From Cochlodiniinecator piscidefendens (GTDB lineage: Bacteria > Pseudomonadota > Alphaproteobacteria > Rhodobacterales > Rhodobacteraceae): a DNA stretch of 64,000 nt. How positions within the stretch are numbered: the stretch's first letter is position 1; every line of letters begins with the position of its first letter. The stretch covers positions 62,001 to 126,000 of the forward strand of contig NZ_JAAOIE010000002.1 of NCBI RefSeq assembly GCF_011326755.1. Reading direction: 5' to 3'. Under the pieces are notes generated by a model, which did not search any database, was not told the DNA's origin, and saw only the letters and a program-made list of their open reading frames with translations. The position numbers and the translations under genes were made by a program. This document shows positions 54,531 through 64,000 of the stretch, in pieces.

Positions 54531-56647
54531 TGCGTCGTTTTCTAAAACCGGTTCTCGCTGCGCTGATCGCTTGTAGTGCCACCTCTGGCCTCGCTCAGTC
54601 GCGTGCTGTCTTGATTGCAGATTCTGTCTATACCGAAGGCCATGATCGCCTGATCGCCTCGGGCCATGTTGAAGTCTTTTTTCAAGACCGCCACTTGCGC
54701 GCCAGTCGCCTTACGTTTGATCAATCCCTTGGACGGCTCAGCATCGAAGGGCCAATCATATTAAACGATGGGGATGAAACCCTGATCCTTGCGGACAGTG
54801 CTGAACTGTCTCAAGATCTGCAAACCGGCATTCTACAAAGCGCGCGTTTGGTATTAGGTCAGCAATTGCAAATTGCAGCAACTGAAATCAACCGTGTCGA
54901 AGGACGTTATACACAGCTTTATCAAACCGTTGCATCAAGCTGTGAGGTCTGCGTCGACAACCCTATTCCGCTTTGGCAAATTCGGGCCACCCGGATCATT
55001 CATGATCAACAAGAGCGCCAGCTCTATTTTGACAATGCTCAGTTTCGTGTCATGGATGTTCCTATTTTCTGGGCTCCGCGCCTGCGGCTTCCTGATCCGA
55101 CCTTGGAACGTGCAACAGGGTTTCTGACACCCAGCCTCAGATCGTCATCGCGGTTAGGTCTGGGCATCAAGGCCCCGTATTTTATTCGCATTGGCGATCA
55201 TCGCGACCTGACCATCACCCCGTATTTCTCAAGCCGAACCAGAACCTTGGAACTGAGATACCGACAAGCGTTCCATAATGGTGACATTGAATTTACCGGG
55301 TCATTTACCAACGATGACCTGATCCCCAATGCAACGCGCGGTTATCTGTTTGGGTCTGGGTCCTTTGATCTGGCTCGTGATTTTGAGTTGAATTTCAATT
55401 TGGAAACCGTGTCGGATAAAAGCTACTTGCTTGACTATGGGTATTCCCCCAATGACCGCCTCGAGAGCAACATCCAGCTAACCAGAACGCGCAACGATAC
55501 GTTCTTTAATGCTGAGATTATTGATTTCAAATCCCTTCGTGCAGCAGAAGACAACGCAAATATTCCCGGTCTCGTCGCAAATGTTGAATGGAACCATCGG
55601 TTTGTTCCCGGTGTTCTTGGTGGAACAGCCGAGGTCAGCGCAGAATTGTTTGCGTTTCAACGCGCGTCAAATGTGAATGGCGACCTTGGTCGGGATATGG
55701 GCCGGTTTAGCGCGCACCTCAATTGGAGACGCAATTGGGTGTCAAATAACGGCATTGTTTTTGGACTGATTGCCGATGGCGGGGCCGATTACTATACCCT
55801 TGCAGACCAAGCCCCTGGCGAGCAAGAAGGGCTCTTTTATAACGCCACGTTGGGTGGGGAAGTTTCATGGCCCTTTGCTATGACAAACTACCGTGGCATT
55901 CGCCATGTTGTCACCCCGACCGTGCAACTGCTTTGGACAGATACCAATCAAACAGGCGTCCCCAATGAGGACAGTACTCTGCTGGAATTTGACGAAGGCA
56001 ACTTGTTTGCATTGTCACGTTACGCAGGTTCAAACGTATACGAGGAAGGCACACGGTTTAACGTTGGCCTAACTTGGTCACGCATTGGGCCGTCCGGTAT
56101 CACCAATACGCTGTCAGCTGGACGCATTTTCCGTGATCAAGATTATGCGCAATTCACCGCGGGATCAGGGTTGACCGGTGCACAGTCTGATTGGCTCTTA
56201 GCCTATCAATTGCAGACCCCACAGAATATTACCCTGACGACTCGTGCGCTGTTTAACGACCAATTAGATCTGACACGCAACGAAACCCGTATAAGTTGGC
56301 GCGGCGAGCGACTGGATCTTGGGTCAACTTACGTTTGGCTTGACGCTGCGCCTGCGGAAAATCGGCTGGCCGTATCTGAATGGACCTTTGACACCTCTTA
56401 TCGCTTTAATGATGTTTGGACAGGCACCGCAAACTGGCGGCATGACTTTCAAAGTGGTGAATTGGCCAATGCGGGCCTCGGTCTGACCTACCACGGGGAA
56501 TGTGTAAAGGTTGACCTTTCCGTTTCACGTCGGTTTACATCAACAGCAATTCTACAACCGAATACCTCTTATGGCCTTACTGTTTCCCTTGTTGGGTTCG
56601 GGGCCTCGGGACAAGCACGCGGTGCATCGCGCAGCTGCATAAATTAA
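54530..56647 (+). CDS. lptD: LPS assembly outer-membrane protein LptD
   Basis: A 705-residue outer-membrane protein with signal peptide (cleavage near LAQS), an OstA-like N-domain (residues about 25-150), conserved cysteines (SSCEVCVDNPIPLWQIRA in parts: SCEVC, PLWQIRA) and a long beta-barrel ending in an aromatic-rich tail. With LptE it inserts LPS in the outer leaflet. The cysteine pair near residue 140 and one at the C-terminus could form the folding disulfides. It is followed by surA, its folding factor. Confidence 0.95.
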   Translation: MRRFLKPVLAALIACSATSGLAQSRAVLIADSVYTEGHDRLIASGHVEVFFQDRHLRASRLTFDQSLGRLSIEGPIILNDGDETLILADSAELSQDLQTGILQSARLVLGQQLQIAATEINRVEGRYTQLYQTVASSCEVCVDNPIPLWQIRATRIIHDQQERQLYFDNAQFRVMDVPIFWAPRLRLPDPTLERATGFLTPSLRSSSRLGLGIKAPYFIRIGDHRDLTITPYFSSRTRTLELRYRQAFHNGDIEFTGSFTNDDLIPNATRGYLFGSGSFDLARDFELNFNLETVSDKSYLLDYGYSPNDRLESNIQLTRTRNDTFFNAEIIDFKSLRAAEDNANIPGLVANVEWNHRFVPGVLGGTAEVSAELFAFQRASNVNGDLGRDMGRFSAHLNWRRNWVSNNGIVFGLIADGGADYYTLADQAPGEQEGLFYNATLGGEVSWPFAMTNYRGIRHVVTPTVQLLWTDTNQTGVPNEDSTLLEFDEGNLFALSRYAGSNVYEEGTRFNVGLTWSRIGPSGITNTLSAGRIFRDQDYAQFTAGSGLTGAQSDWLLAYQLQTPQNITLTTRALFNDQLDLTRNETRISWRGERLDLGSTYVWLDAAPAENRLAVSEWTFDTSYRFNDVWTGTANWRHDFQSGELANAGLGLTYHGECVKVDLSVSRRFTSTAILQPNTSYGLTVSLVGFGASGQARGASRSCIN

Positions 56648-56662
56648 GAAAGAATAGACAGC

Positions 56663-57886
56663 ATGGCACATCGGCCTCACTTTCGTTTCATTCTGGCATT
56701 TTTTACTTTGTGCTGGATGGCCTTGGCACCAAACATTGGCACTGCGCAAAATCTGTTTGCCCCAGTTGCCCGTGTGAATGACCAGCAGATAACGCAGTAT
56801 GAATTCGATCAAAGAATGGCATTCATGGCATTATTGCGTGCGCCAGGGAACCCCGAAGAAGAGGCCATGAAAGGTTTGGTCGATGACCGCCTTCGTATGC
56901 AAGAAGCGCGGCGCCGTGGCGTGATCGTAAGCGAAGAGCAAATTGCGATCGGCATGGAAGAGTTTGCGCAACGCGCTGAATTATCGACTGAACAATTTTT
57001 ACAAATCCTTAGCCAAGGCGGAATTACTGAAGAAACATTTCGTGATTTTGTCCGCTCGGGTCTAGCGTGGCGCGAAATCGCAGGGGGATTGTTTGCCTCT
57101 CGGGTGCAAATCTCGGAAAGCGAACTGGATCGGGCCATCGCACTCGCCTCTGGTCAGGGCGGCGTGCGCGTGTTGCTGTCAGAAATCATTCTTCCCGCGC
57201 CTGAAGGCCAAACAGACGCCCCTAGACGACGTGCACAACAACTGAGCCAAATTTCAACGCTTCCTGCCTTTGCTGCGGCGGCGCGTCAATATTCTGCATC
57301 CCCGTCGCGGGGGCGCGGTGGGCGGCTTGATTGGTTGCCAATTGGGAATTTGCCCCCAGCGATCCGGTCTCAGGTTTTGACCCTATCCCCCGGTGAAGTC
57401 ACTGAACCAATTGATATTCCCGGTGGAATTATCCTGTTTCAAATGCGCGCGTTAGAAGAAACAGCCCAAGTGGTTCTCGCGACCAGCTCAATCGAATATG
57501 CAATCTACGACATTCCGGGCGGCCATTCCGCCCAAGGTGCAGCAACCGACATTCGCAACTCGGTTGATTCCTGCGATGACCTTTACGGCATTGCGCACGG
57601 CCAACCCGAAGAGGTTCTGACGCGCGTGACCCTGCCCGTTTCCGATATTCCAGAAGAAATCGCGCTTCAACTGGCGCTTTTGGACACCAACGAAGTTTCA
57701 ACCAGCCTCACAAATGCATCGGGTGATACCCTGCTATTTTTGATGCTGTGTGGCCGTGTAACCGCCGCTGTCCAAGACGTTGATCGCGAAGACATTCGGA
57801 ACAATCTGCGCAACCAGCGTATTGGTGCATTGGCGGAAAACTTCTTGGCTGAATTACGCGCAGACGCGACTATCATTTACCCATGA
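56663..57886 (+). CDS. surA: SurA-type periplasmic peptidylprolyl isomerase
   Basis: The 407-residue product has a signal peptide (cleavage near GTAQN), an N-terminal chaperone module (EFDQRMAFMALL, EAMKGLVDDRLRMQEARRRG) and a parvulin domain around residues 170-275 (LSEIILP, PSRGRGGRLDWLPIGNLPP). A second partial domain follows. It assists outer-membrane barrel proteins such as LptD, which lies just upstream, and its stop overlaps pdxA. Confidence 0.92.
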   Translation: MAHRPHFRFILAFFTLCWMALAPNIGTAQNLFAPVARVNDQQITQYEFDQRMAFMALLRAPGNPEEEAMKGLVDDRLRMQEARRRGVIVSEEQIAIGMEEFAQRAELSTEQFLQILSQGGITEETFRDFVRSGLAWREIAGGLFASRVQISESELDRAIALASGQGGVRVLLSEIILPAPEGQTDAPRRRAQQLSQISTLPAFAAAARQYSASPSRGRGGRLDWLPIGNLPPAIRSQVLTLSPGEVTEPIDIPGGIILFQMRALEETAQVVLATSSIEYAIYDIPGGHSAQGAATDIRNSVDSCDDLYGIAHGQPEEVLTRVTLPVSDIPEEIALQLALLDTNEVSTSLTNASGDTLLFLMLCGRVTAAVQDVDREDIRNNLRNQRIGALAENFLAELRADATIIYP

Positions 57887-58857
57887 CAATCGCGCCCATT
57901 GCTCTGACCTGCGGTGAACCCGCAGGCATTGGCCCCGAACTCACTGTAAAAGCATGGGAAGCCCTCAAGGAGCGGCTTCCCTTTTTTCTGATTGGCGACC
58001 CACGTCATCTTCCGCCCGGAACACCAATCGCGCCTATTACACACCCGAGTGAAGCCGCAAGCGTCATCAAAAATGCAATGCCTGTCCTCGTGCATGAATT
58101 CGCGCACCCGGCCATACCCGGCACACCGACGCTAGAGAATGCCCAGGGGGTCATTGACGTCATTGCAAAGGCCGTTTCGCTAACTCAATCCGGTGAGGCT
58201 AGCGCGGTGTGCACAAACCCGATTCATAAGAAGGTTCTGAAGGACGGGGCAAATTTTGCCTATCCCGGCCATACGGAATACCTTGCGTCCCTTGGTGGGG
58301 TAGATCATGTTGTTATGATGCTCGCCAGCCCGCTGCTACGTGTTGTCCCTGCAACAATACATATCGCCCTTTCCGAAGTACCAAGGCAACTCACCCCTGA
58401 ACTTTTGGAACAGATCATCCGTATCACTCACGCCGCGTTAGAACGGGATTTTGACATTAAAAACCCGCGCCTCGCGATTGCTGGGCTTAACCCACATGCG
58501 GGCGAAGGCGGGACAATGGGGCGCGAAGAGCTACAGTTTATGACACCATTGATTTCGCGGCTGAATGAAAGTGGGGTAAATTTAGCAGGCCCAATGTCTG
58601 CCGACACTATGTTCCATGCGCGCGCGCGCGAAACCTACGATGCCGCGATTTGCATGTATCATGATCAGGCGCTCATCCCGATCAAAACGCTGGATTTTGA
58701 TCGTGGGGTTAATGTAACGCTAGGCTTGCCCTTTGTTCGAACCTCACCGGACCACGGAACGGGGTTTGACATTGCAGGCCAAGGTGTTGCAAACCCAACC
58801 AGTCTAATCGAAGCGATGATACTGGCTGATACAATGGCCCGCGCCCGCTCCTCATGA
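57883..58857 (+). CDS. pdxA: 4-hydroxythreonine-4-phosphate dehydrogenase
   Basis: PdxA makes the precursor of pyridoxal phosphate by NAD-dependent oxidation of 4-phosphohydroxy-threonine. The 324-residue protein has CGEPAGIGPEL, the metal-ligand region with HAGEGGTMG, and PLPFVRTSPDHGTGFDIAG (parts: VRTSPDHGTGFD). It overlaps surA and is followed by rsmA after 15 bp, the standard operon order. Confidence 0.96.
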   Translation: MTIAPIALTCGEPAGIGPELTVKAWEALKERLPFFLIGDPRHLPPGTPIAPITHPSEAASVIKNAMPVLVHEFAHPAIPGTPTLENAQGVIDVIAKAVSLTQSGEASAVCTNPIHKKVLKDGANFAYPGHTEYLASLGGVDHVVMMLASPLLRVVPATIHIALSEVPRQLTPELLEQIIRITHAALERDFDIKNPRLAIAGLNPHAGEGGTMGREELQFMTPLISRLNESGVNLAGPMSADTMFHARARETYDAAICMYHDQALIPIKTLDFDRGVNVTLGLPFVRTSPDHGTGFDIAGQGVANPTSLIEAMILADTMARARSS

Positions 58858-58872
58858 GGAAAGCAAAACACA

Positions 58873-59715
58873 ATGGCCATGATTGATAACCTCCCCGCTT
58901 TGCGTGATGTGATTGCCACCCACGACCTTTCAGCAAAAAAATCCCTTGGGCAGAATTTTTTGCTCGATCTAAATTTGACGGCAAAGATCGCACGTCAGGC
59001 TGGGACGCTGGATGAATGTGATGTGCTAGAAATCGGGCCTGGCCCCGGTGGCCTAACCCGCGGTCTGCTGGCCGAAGGCGCACGTCGTGTCCTTGCAATT
59101 GAAAAAGACGCAAGGTGCCTGCCCGCACTGGCTGAGATCAAAGAACTTTATGGGGACCGGTTTGACGTTATCAACGCTGATGCGCTCGAACTTAATCCGT
59201 TGGAACATCTCACACCGCCCATCCGCGTTGTGGCAAACCTACCTTATAATGTTGGTACAGAGCTTTTGGTGCGGTGGTTGTCACCTGATACTTGGCCCCC
59301 TTACTGGCAAAGCCTTACGTTGATGTTCCAGAAAGAGGTCGCCGAACGCATCGTTGCGCAACCGGGTTCGAAAAAATACGGTCGGCTTGCGATTTTGGCT
59401 CAATGGCGCACACAGGCGCAGATCGTTATGGCTTTGCCGCCTGAGGCCTTTACCCCGCCCCCAAAAATCCATTCAGCCGTTGTGCACCTACAACGTCGCG
59501 AAACGCCATTGTTTCCCGCCAATCCTAAGATTTTGAACCGGATTGTTGCAGCTGGGTTTAATCAACGCCGCAAAATGCTGCGCGCTTCGCTCAAGGGAAC
59601 GGCCCCTGACATCGAAGATCGGCTCGTTGAGGCAGGTTTAAAGCCAACGGATCGCGCTGAACAAGTCAGCATCGAAGGCTTCTGTAAATTGGCTCAGGTG
59701 CTTGAAAAGAAATAA
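58873..59715 (+). CDS. rsmA: 16S rRNA dimethyladenosine transferase
   Basis: RsmA (KsgA) dimethylates A1518 and A1519 of 16S rRNA late in small-subunit assembly. The 280-residue product has [16 protein letters not shown] motif [14 protein letters not shown] and the catalytic NLPYNVGT. The C-terminal part holds [14 protein letters not shown]. It closes the lpt-surA-pdxA operon before a strong terminator. Confidence 0.97.
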   Translation: MAMIDNLPALRDVIATHDLSAKKSLGQNFLLDLNLTAKIARQAGTLDECDVLEIGPGPGGLTRGLLAEGARRVLAIEKDARCLPALAEIKELYGDRFDVINADALELNPLEHLTPPIRVVANLPYNVGTELLVRWLSPDTWPPYWQSLTLMFQKEVAERIVAQPGSKKYGRLAILAQWRTQAQIVMALPPEAFTPPPKIHSAVVHLQRRETPLFPANPKILNRIVAAGFNQRRKMLRASLKGTAPDIEDRLVEAGLKPTDRAEQVSIEGFCKLAQVLEKK

Positions 59716-59762
59716 TCCTTGCAGTCTGCGACTGCGCAGCAGGATTTAAAGAACCCCAAATA

Positions 59763-59790
59763 AAAACCCCGCCAAATTGGCGGGGTTTCT
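59763..59790. terminator. Bidirectional rho-independent terminator
   Basis: AAACCCCGCC and GGCGGGGTTT pair around AAATT, with an A-run before and a T-rich tail after, placed between rsmA on the plus strand and the DUF4167 gene on the minus strand. Confidence 0.92.
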
Positions 59791-59793
59791 TTA

Positions 59794-60489
59794 TTACTCA
59801 GCAGCCTCTGGGCTATCTGTCGGACCAGAGCTTTCCTCTGGTGCGGGTGCTTCTACAGCGGCGGCTGGTTTCGCTTTTGGTGCGCGCGGTTTACGTGGGC
59901 GCTTAGGTTTTGGCGGTGGAACATTTTCCGGTGTTTCAACCAGACCACTTTCGCCCTGTGCAGGAATATCTAACAAATCTGGCTGCGGTGTATCTTTGGT
60001 GATAATAGGCTCAGCAGGCGCTTCAACCGGTGCAGGTGCATGACGTGGCTGACCGCCCTCTTGTGCTGGTGCATTGCGGCGGTCTTGCTTCTGACGTTCA
60101 ACACGAGGTTGCTCGTTGTTTTCAGCACGTGGCTGTTCATTACCATCTGTACGCGGTTGCTCATTGCGTTCAGCACGCTCTTGATCGCGCTGCGCTTGGC
60201 GCTCACGATGCTGTGCTTCTTGCTGCTCACGCCGCGCATCTGCTTCGCGTTGTGCTTCGCTTAGCATACGCACATAGTGTTCTGCGTGTTGTTGAAAGTT
60301 TTCAGCGGCCACACGGTCATTCGACAGCTGCGCATCGCGCGTCAACTGTTGGTATTTATCAATGATCTGCTGTGGCGTGCCGCGCACTTTGCCTTCAGGA
60401 CCTGAACTGTCAAAAACCCGGTTGAGGTTATTGCCAGACGAGCGATTGCGGTTAGACTTCCCGCGCGAACGTGGTTTTGATGATCTCAT
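59794..60489 (-). CDS. DUF4167 domain protein
   Basis: A 231-residue basic, low-complexity protein. The first 90 residues form the DUF4167 domain (MRSSKPRSRGKSNRNRS, then KVRGTPQQIIDKYQQL and AENFQQHAEHYVRML). The rest is Arg/Glu/Gln-rich, then Pro/Lys/Ala-rich. ATG 60489 gives the family N-terminus; the longer frame is rejected. DUF4167 lies next to prmC and prfA in most Alphaproteobacteria, which hints at a ribosome- or RNA-related role, but none is proven. Confidence 0.9.
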   Translation of the reverse strand: MRSSKPRSRGKSNRNRSSGNNLNRVFDSSGPEGKVRGTPQQIIDKYQQLTRDAQLSNDRVAAENFQQHAEHYVRMLSEAQREADARREQQEAQHRERQAQRDQERAERNEQPRTDGNEQPRAENNEQPRVERQKQDRRNAPAQEGGQPRHAPAPVEAPAEPIITKDTPQPDLLDIPAQGESGLVETPENVPPPKPKRPRKPRAPKAKPAAAVEAPAPEESSGPTDSPEAAE

Positions 60490-60723
60490 TGTACTCTTCG
60501 TGTTAAGCCCAATATGGCGGTCACTTGCGCCTGCCCTGCGTATCAGGGGCGATAGGGCAAATGCCCTTGTTATGTTTGGCGTATATACAAGGGGGACCGC
60601 ACAGTGCGTTCCGCCATCTCGTACCTCATCCCTAGACAGCCTCACGCCGTCTGACAAGATGATTCTGCAATTTGAACGAATATATCGGCATTATAACACT
60701 ATTTTTGACCAAACCAACACAGA

Positions 60724-61554
60724 TCATGGACGTCGGCCACAGACCACTCTGTCTTTTTCGTTCATATCTCGTTCAACAAAAATATCTCTATATCCGGCGG
60801 ACTTAAACAAATTCGCTACCTGTTGGTCCTGCTCTGCCCCGATTTCAACAGCCAGCCGACTGTTTGGGTTCAGATACATAGCCGCTTTGTCGATGATTTC
60901 ACGATACGCCGCTAAGCCATCCCCCCCTGGTGTCAGCGCCAAATGTGGTTCCCACTCCTGGACCTCAGGCGACAAATCTGCCATTTCATCCTCTCGAATA
61001 TAGGGAGGGTTAGAGAGGATCAGATCAAATGTGCCTTCGACGTTGTCCCACCAATTTGACTGACGCAAGGTTGCGCGCTCTGAAAGGCCCAAGTTCTGCA
61101 TATTTCTGTCAGCAACCGCCAATGCCTTTTCCGACAGATCGACACCAACACCCGTTGCTTCGGGTTGTTCGCTCAGCACGCTTAGTAAAATACAGCCGCT
61201 CCCGGTCCCCAAATCCAACACGCGATGAAAGGGTGTACGCAAAGCCACATCAACCAAAAGTTCCGTGTCAGGCCTTGGGTCAAGAACATCAGAGGTTACC
61301 GTAAACACACGCCCATAAAATTCACGCGTGCCGGTAATGTGCGACAAGGGTTCGCGCAAAGCACGACGTTCAACAGCCTTTTCAAATAGGGTTTGGTCGT
61401 GTTCGCTCAGGTCATCCTGCGTAATCAACGTCACGCGCCCCAACTCAACCCCCAGCACATGGGCGAGCAAACGTCGGGCATCGCGCGGAGCCCCTTCAAC
61501 GCCCGCCTCCGCGAGCCTCCGGCTCGCCAAAACCAACGCGGCTTGGGCAATCAT
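60724..61554 (-). CDS. prmC: Peptide chain release factor N5-glutamine methyltransferase
   Basis: PrmC methylates the glutamine of the GGQ motif in release factors. The 276-residue product has SAM motif [13 protein letters not shown] and catalytic NPPYIRED. The ATG overlaps the stop of prfA by four bases, so enzyme and substrate protein are made from one transcript. Confidence 0.96.
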   Translation of the reverse strand: MIAQAALVLASRRLAEAGVEGAPRDARRLLAHVLGVELGRVTLITQDDLSEHDQTLFEKAVERRALREPLSHITGTREFYGRVFTVTSDVLDPRPDTELLVDVALRTPFHRVLDLGTGSGCILLSVLSEQPEATGVGVDLSEKALAVADRNMQNLGLSERATLRQSNWWDNVEGTFDLILSNPPYIREDEMADLSPEVQEWEPHLALTPGGDGLAAYREIIDKAAMYLNPNSRLAVEIGAEQDQQVANLFKSAGYRDIFVERDMNEKDRVVCGRRP

Positions 61555-62606
61555 ATGCCCATCTCGGCCAAACGGGTCGCATGATCATCAGCTGTCAGCG
61601 CGTCAATGGTTTCCGTAAGATCGCCCTGCAAAATTTGATCCAACTTATAGAGCGTAAGATTGATCCGGTGGTCCGACATGCGCCCCTGCGGAAAGTTATA
61701 AGTCCGAATGCGTTCTGAGCGATCCCCAGAGCCAACTTGGCTTTTGCGATCTTCAGAGCGTTCATCATGCAGTTTCTGACGTTCCATATCGTAAAGGCGG
61801 GTTTTCAAAACCTGCATCGCGATTTCGCGGTTTCGGTGCTGCGATTTCTCTGAACTGGTCACAACCACGCCGCTGGGAATATGCGTGATCCGTACAGCTG
61901 AATCCGTGGTGTTCACGTGTTGACCGCCAGCGCCGGAGGATCGCATTGTATCAATACGTAAATCTTTGGCCTCGATATGAATATCGACATCTTCCGCTTC
62001 GGGCAAAACCGCAACTGTTGCGGCTGACGTGTGGACGCGCCCACCGCTTTCGGTTTCGGGAACACGCTGCACGCGGTGCACACCACTTTCGTACTTCATC
62101 CGCGCGAACACATTGGTGCCTTTGATGTGGGCGACAACTTCTTTGATCCCGCCAAGTCCAGTCTCAGAGTGTTCCAATATCTGGAAATCCCACCCCTGTT
62201 CTTCGGCATAGCGTTGATACATCCGCAGCAAATCACCCGCAAATAGTGCGGCCTCTTCGCCCCCGGTACCTGGGCGAATTTCCATCATTGCCGGGCGTGC
62301 ATCTGCTTTATCTTTGGGCAACAGCGCAATTTGCAACGCACTTTCCAACCCGTCAATCTGGCCGCGCAATTCGGGCAGTTCTTCTTCGGCTAAATCCTTC
62401 ATCTCGGGATCAGCCAGCATCTGTTCAGCCGTCTCGATATCATCAAGCAAGCGCCGATAAGCCGATATTTCCTCGACCACCGGCTTAAGTTCAGAGTATT
62501 CACGCGCGAGTGCCGCGATTTCATCACCTGCGGCACCTTCGGCCATACGCGCTTCGAGGTACTCAAAGCGGTCGGTGATCTGCATTAATTTATCTAAGGG
62601 AACCAT
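61551..62606 (-). CDS. prfA: Peptide chain release factor 1
   Basis: RF1 ends translation at UAA and UAG. The 351-residue protein has an N-terminal helical domain, the GGQ motif in [14 protein letters not shown] (around residue 230) and the following [17 protein letters not shown]. Length and order are normal. Confidence 0.97.
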   Translation of the reverse strand: MVPLDKLMQITDRFEYLEARMAEGAAGDEIAALAREYSELKPVVEEISAYRRLLDDIETAEQMLADPEMKDLAEEELPELRGQIDGLESALQIALLPKDKADARPAMMEIRPGTGGEEAALFAGDLLRMYQRYAEEQGWDFQILEHSETGLGGIKEVVAHIKGTNVFARMKYESGVHRVQRVPETESGGRVHTSAATVAVLPEAEDVDIHIEAKDLRIDTMRSSGAGGQHVNTTDSAVRITHIPSGVVVTSSEKSQHRNREIAMQVLKTRLYDMERQKLHDERSEDRKSQVGSGDRSERIRTYNFPQGRMSDHRINLTLYKLDQILQGDLTETIDALTADDHATRLAEMGI

Positions 62607-62667
62607 GCGTTTCTCTGTCTTATCTCTGTGATTTGGTCAAGAGGCGCAGCTGTGCTACCCTACATCT

Positions 62668-62964
62668 ATGAAACATATATTCTTGATCTTAGCGCTTTGT
62701 CCATTTCCAGCGTTGGCGGATGGGACATATAATGGCCGCACAATCGAATGTTTTTGCACAGATCGCGCGGGATCCCGTGTCGAATTGGGCGAAGAAATTT
62801 GTCTTTTTGTCGATGGGCGGGCCTTTATGGCGCGGTGCGAAATGTCGTTGAACAATCCGATGTGGCGCGAAACCGGGACGGCTTGCCTGTCTTCAACCCT
62901 GAACACGCCGCGTCAAAGCCTCGATCCAACGCCTGATACGAACTTGATTGACGCCGAAATCTGA
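62668..62964 (+). CDS. Small secreted Cys-containing protein
   Basis: A 98-residue product with a signal peptide (hydrophobic core, cleavage near PALADG) and a mature part with at least four Cys (IECFCTDRAG, EICLF, MARCEM, TACLSS), likely disulfide-linked in the periplasm. It is a conserved hypothetical of Rhodobacterales in my recollection. Its last 72 bases overlap the 3' end of the convergent DUF1499 gene, both frames being intact. Confidence 0.7.
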   Translation: MKHIFLILALCPFPALADGTYNGRTIECFCTDRAGSRVELGEEICLFVDGRAFMARCEMSLNNPMWRETGTACLSSTLNTPRQSLDPTPDTNLIDAEI

Positions 62965-63354
62965 TTGGCCAAACCGCAAGCGCCCGAAAAATGCGACACC
63001 GACACCATCCGGTGTCTGGGCGATTTCAACCGTTGTATAATCAGGAAACTCAAAACCGCGGGATCGCGTAACAAAAGTCAGCCGCCCCTCATCCGCACTC
63101 CCCGCCAATGTAACAGTTCTCGGCGTTTCAGAAGCGATTTCACTCAGCGCGGCAAAGGCATCGTCTTTTGTGGCACCGGGTAAATGTATGACTTCGGCGT
63201 ATGATCCTGCCCCTGTTTGATGCGTTGGCGCATCAAGTGCTCCCAATGGCATAGGATTATTATGCCAACGCTCAGCCTCTATTGGCGCAAGGCGCACATA
63301 TGCTGTGAAACACGCAGCCAACCCCATTACACCTAAAACAGCTAATTTCAGCAT
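62893..63354 (-). CDS. DUF1499 domain protein
   Basis: A 153-residue protein with an N-terminal membrane segment (MLKLAVLGVMGLAACFTAY) and a DUF1499 domain (HLPGATKDDAFAALSEIA, RSRGFEFPDYTTVEI, RFGQSDFGVNQVRIRRWI). The function of DUF1499 is unknown; members are membrane-anchored or exported. It lies between prfA and the M20 amidohydrolase, with 286 bp to prfA. Confidence 0.87.
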   Translation of the reverse strand: MLKLAVLGVMGLAACFTAYVRLAPIEAERWHNNPMPLGALDAPTHQTGAGSYAEVIHLPGATKDDAFAALSEIASETPRTVTLAGSADEGRLTFVTRSRGFEFPDYTTVEIAQTPDGVGVAFFGRLRFGQSDFGVNQVRIRRWIEALTRRVQG

Positions 63355-63375
63355 TTTCGTTCCAATTTAACGCGC

Positions 63376-63429
63376 CCAGCCCCTTTTGGAGGGCCGGGGT
63401 GGGAGGGTGGGCGGACCTTCAAAAGGGGC
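63376..63429. terminator. Long inverted repeat downstream of M20 gene
   Basis: AGCCCCTTTTGGAGG and CCTTCAAAAGGGGCT form arms of about 14 bases around a G-rich loop. It lies after the stop of the amidohydrolase gene and before DUF1499 on the same strand. No T-run follows, so it may be a weak terminator or a processing site. Confidence 0.45.
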
Positions 63430-64000
63430 TTATCCCTTTGGCTGGGCCTTCTCAACAAGACGTGCAAAAAAGCTCGCGCCAGAGGCAGATACATCATCGT
63501 TAAAGTTATAAGACGGATGATGCAGCCCTGCCCCTTCGCCCTGCCCTAAAAACAAATACGCTCCGGGACGTGCTTCCAACATATAGGCAAAATCTTCTGC
63601 GCCCATTTCTTTACCAGATTGCGCATCCACATTCACTTCACCTGCCACTTCGCGGGCGACCTCAGCCGCAAATGTCACTTTGGCAGGGTCGTTCACAGTA
63701 GCCGGATACCCCCATTCATACGCCAAACGCATCTCAACACCATAAACAGCCGCAATCCCTGCTGTTATTTCCTCGAGCCGGCGGACAACCATTTTTTGCA
63801 CGTCTTTATCAAAAGTCCGCACAGTGCCATTGATATAAGCTTCTTCTGGGATCACGTTATCCGTGGTGCCAGAATGTATTTGCGTGACGGACACAACCAG
63901 ATCTTCCTCAAAATGATTGTTACGGCTGACGATGGTTTGGATCGCATTGACGGCCGCAACCGCTGCAACAATTGGATCTTTGGTTTCATGGGGATATGCC
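63430..64000 (-). CDS. M20 family amidohydrolase (partial, start outside window)
   Basis: The C-terminal 190 residues of an M20-type amidohydrolase of the hippurate/N-acyl amino acid hydrolase group. Visible are the dimerisation-domain stretch AYPHETKDPIVAAVAAVNAIQ, VTQIHSGTTDNVIPEEAYINGTVRTF in parts (SGTTDNVIPEEA, GTVRTFD) and the C-terminal catalytic part MGAEDFAYMLEARPGAYLFLG with a metal-ligand Glu/Asp (GAEDFA) and LHHPSYNFND with the conserved His. The reading frame runs off the window edge at 64000. Confidence 0.93.
   Translation of the reverse strand, partial: AYPHETKDPIVAAVAAVNAIQTIVSRNNHFEEDLVVSVTQIHSGTTDNVIPEEAYINGTVRTFDKDVQKMVVRRLEEITAGIAAVYGVEMRLAYEWGYPATVNDPAKVTFAAEVAREVAGEVNVDAQSGKEMGAEDFAYMLEARPGAYLFLGQGEGAGLHHPSYNFNDDVSASGASFFARLVEKAQPKG

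Noticed and set aside
1-64000. CRISPR array, rRNA operon or replication origin
   Set aside because: No regularly spaced repeats, rRNA sequence or origin-like features were seen on reading.

Overview
The window looks like chromosome of a marine alphaproteobacterium of the Rhodobacterales (Roseobacter group). The evidence is the housekeeping gene order (rnd/purN/purM, ndk/ABC-F, pepA-holC facing lptF-lptG-lptD-surA-pdxA-rsmA, DUF4167-prmC-prfA), the proteins themselves, and moderate GC. No plasmid or replication functions are visible. Everything here is read by eye; no database search was run.

Layout. 1-5.1 kb is core: a DUF1638 protein, SufE, a lipoprotein, RNase D, PurN/PurM and a CAU-anticodon tRNA (probably tRNA-Ile2). 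5.1-11.2 kb is an accessory stretch next to that tRNA: a DUF4238 protein, then the decayed tail-tip and lysis end of a prophage in which every gene is broken. 11.4-26.9 kb is a catabolic cluster for an unidentified betaine-like compound: an MttB-family methyltransferase, a 2-hydroxyacid reductase, a ThDP enzyme, an FAD-linked oxidase, a DAO-type oxidase, a LysR and a GlxA-type regulator, an aminotransferase, a ProV-ProW-ProW-ProX importer with two permeases, and a second 2-hydroxyacid reductase.

27-29.5 kb holds RlmF, a thermonuclease and an IS3-family remnant. 29.5-37 kb is a second betaine-type unit: LysR divergent from a second MttB homologue, an N-methylproline-demethylase-like flavoprotein and a polar amino acid ABC transporter, ending in a broken proC that runs into another IS3 remnant. 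37-46.5 kb is mixed: YaeQ, an orphan protein, a His-rich protein/HupE-UreJ/anchor-protein trio, an IclR-cupin-SDR unit, a small ORF, a TfoX-C protein and a secreted-looking protein with a Gly/Thr linker and a Cys-rich tail. From 46.5 kb to the end the sequence is conserved core genome: ndk, ABC-F, MarC, an aspartic protease, holC, pepA, the LPS transport operon, pdxA, rsmA, DUF4167, prmC, prfA, DUF1499 and a partial M20 amidohydrolase.

Main new observations. (1) A 19-bp dyad, GSGTAA-N7-TTACGY, that fits the LysR T-N11-A rule lies upstream of the MttB operon, of the LysR gene and of the transporter operon in the 11-27 kb cluster, which suggests one regulon. (2) Two different IS3 transposase remnants, 8 kb apart, each carry a similar ~40-bp hairpin element inserted in the coding sequence, which suggests a small mobile palindromic repeat. 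(3) Two non-pyrrolysine MttB homologues sit in separate aerobic-looking catabolic operons without a corrinoid protein beside them.
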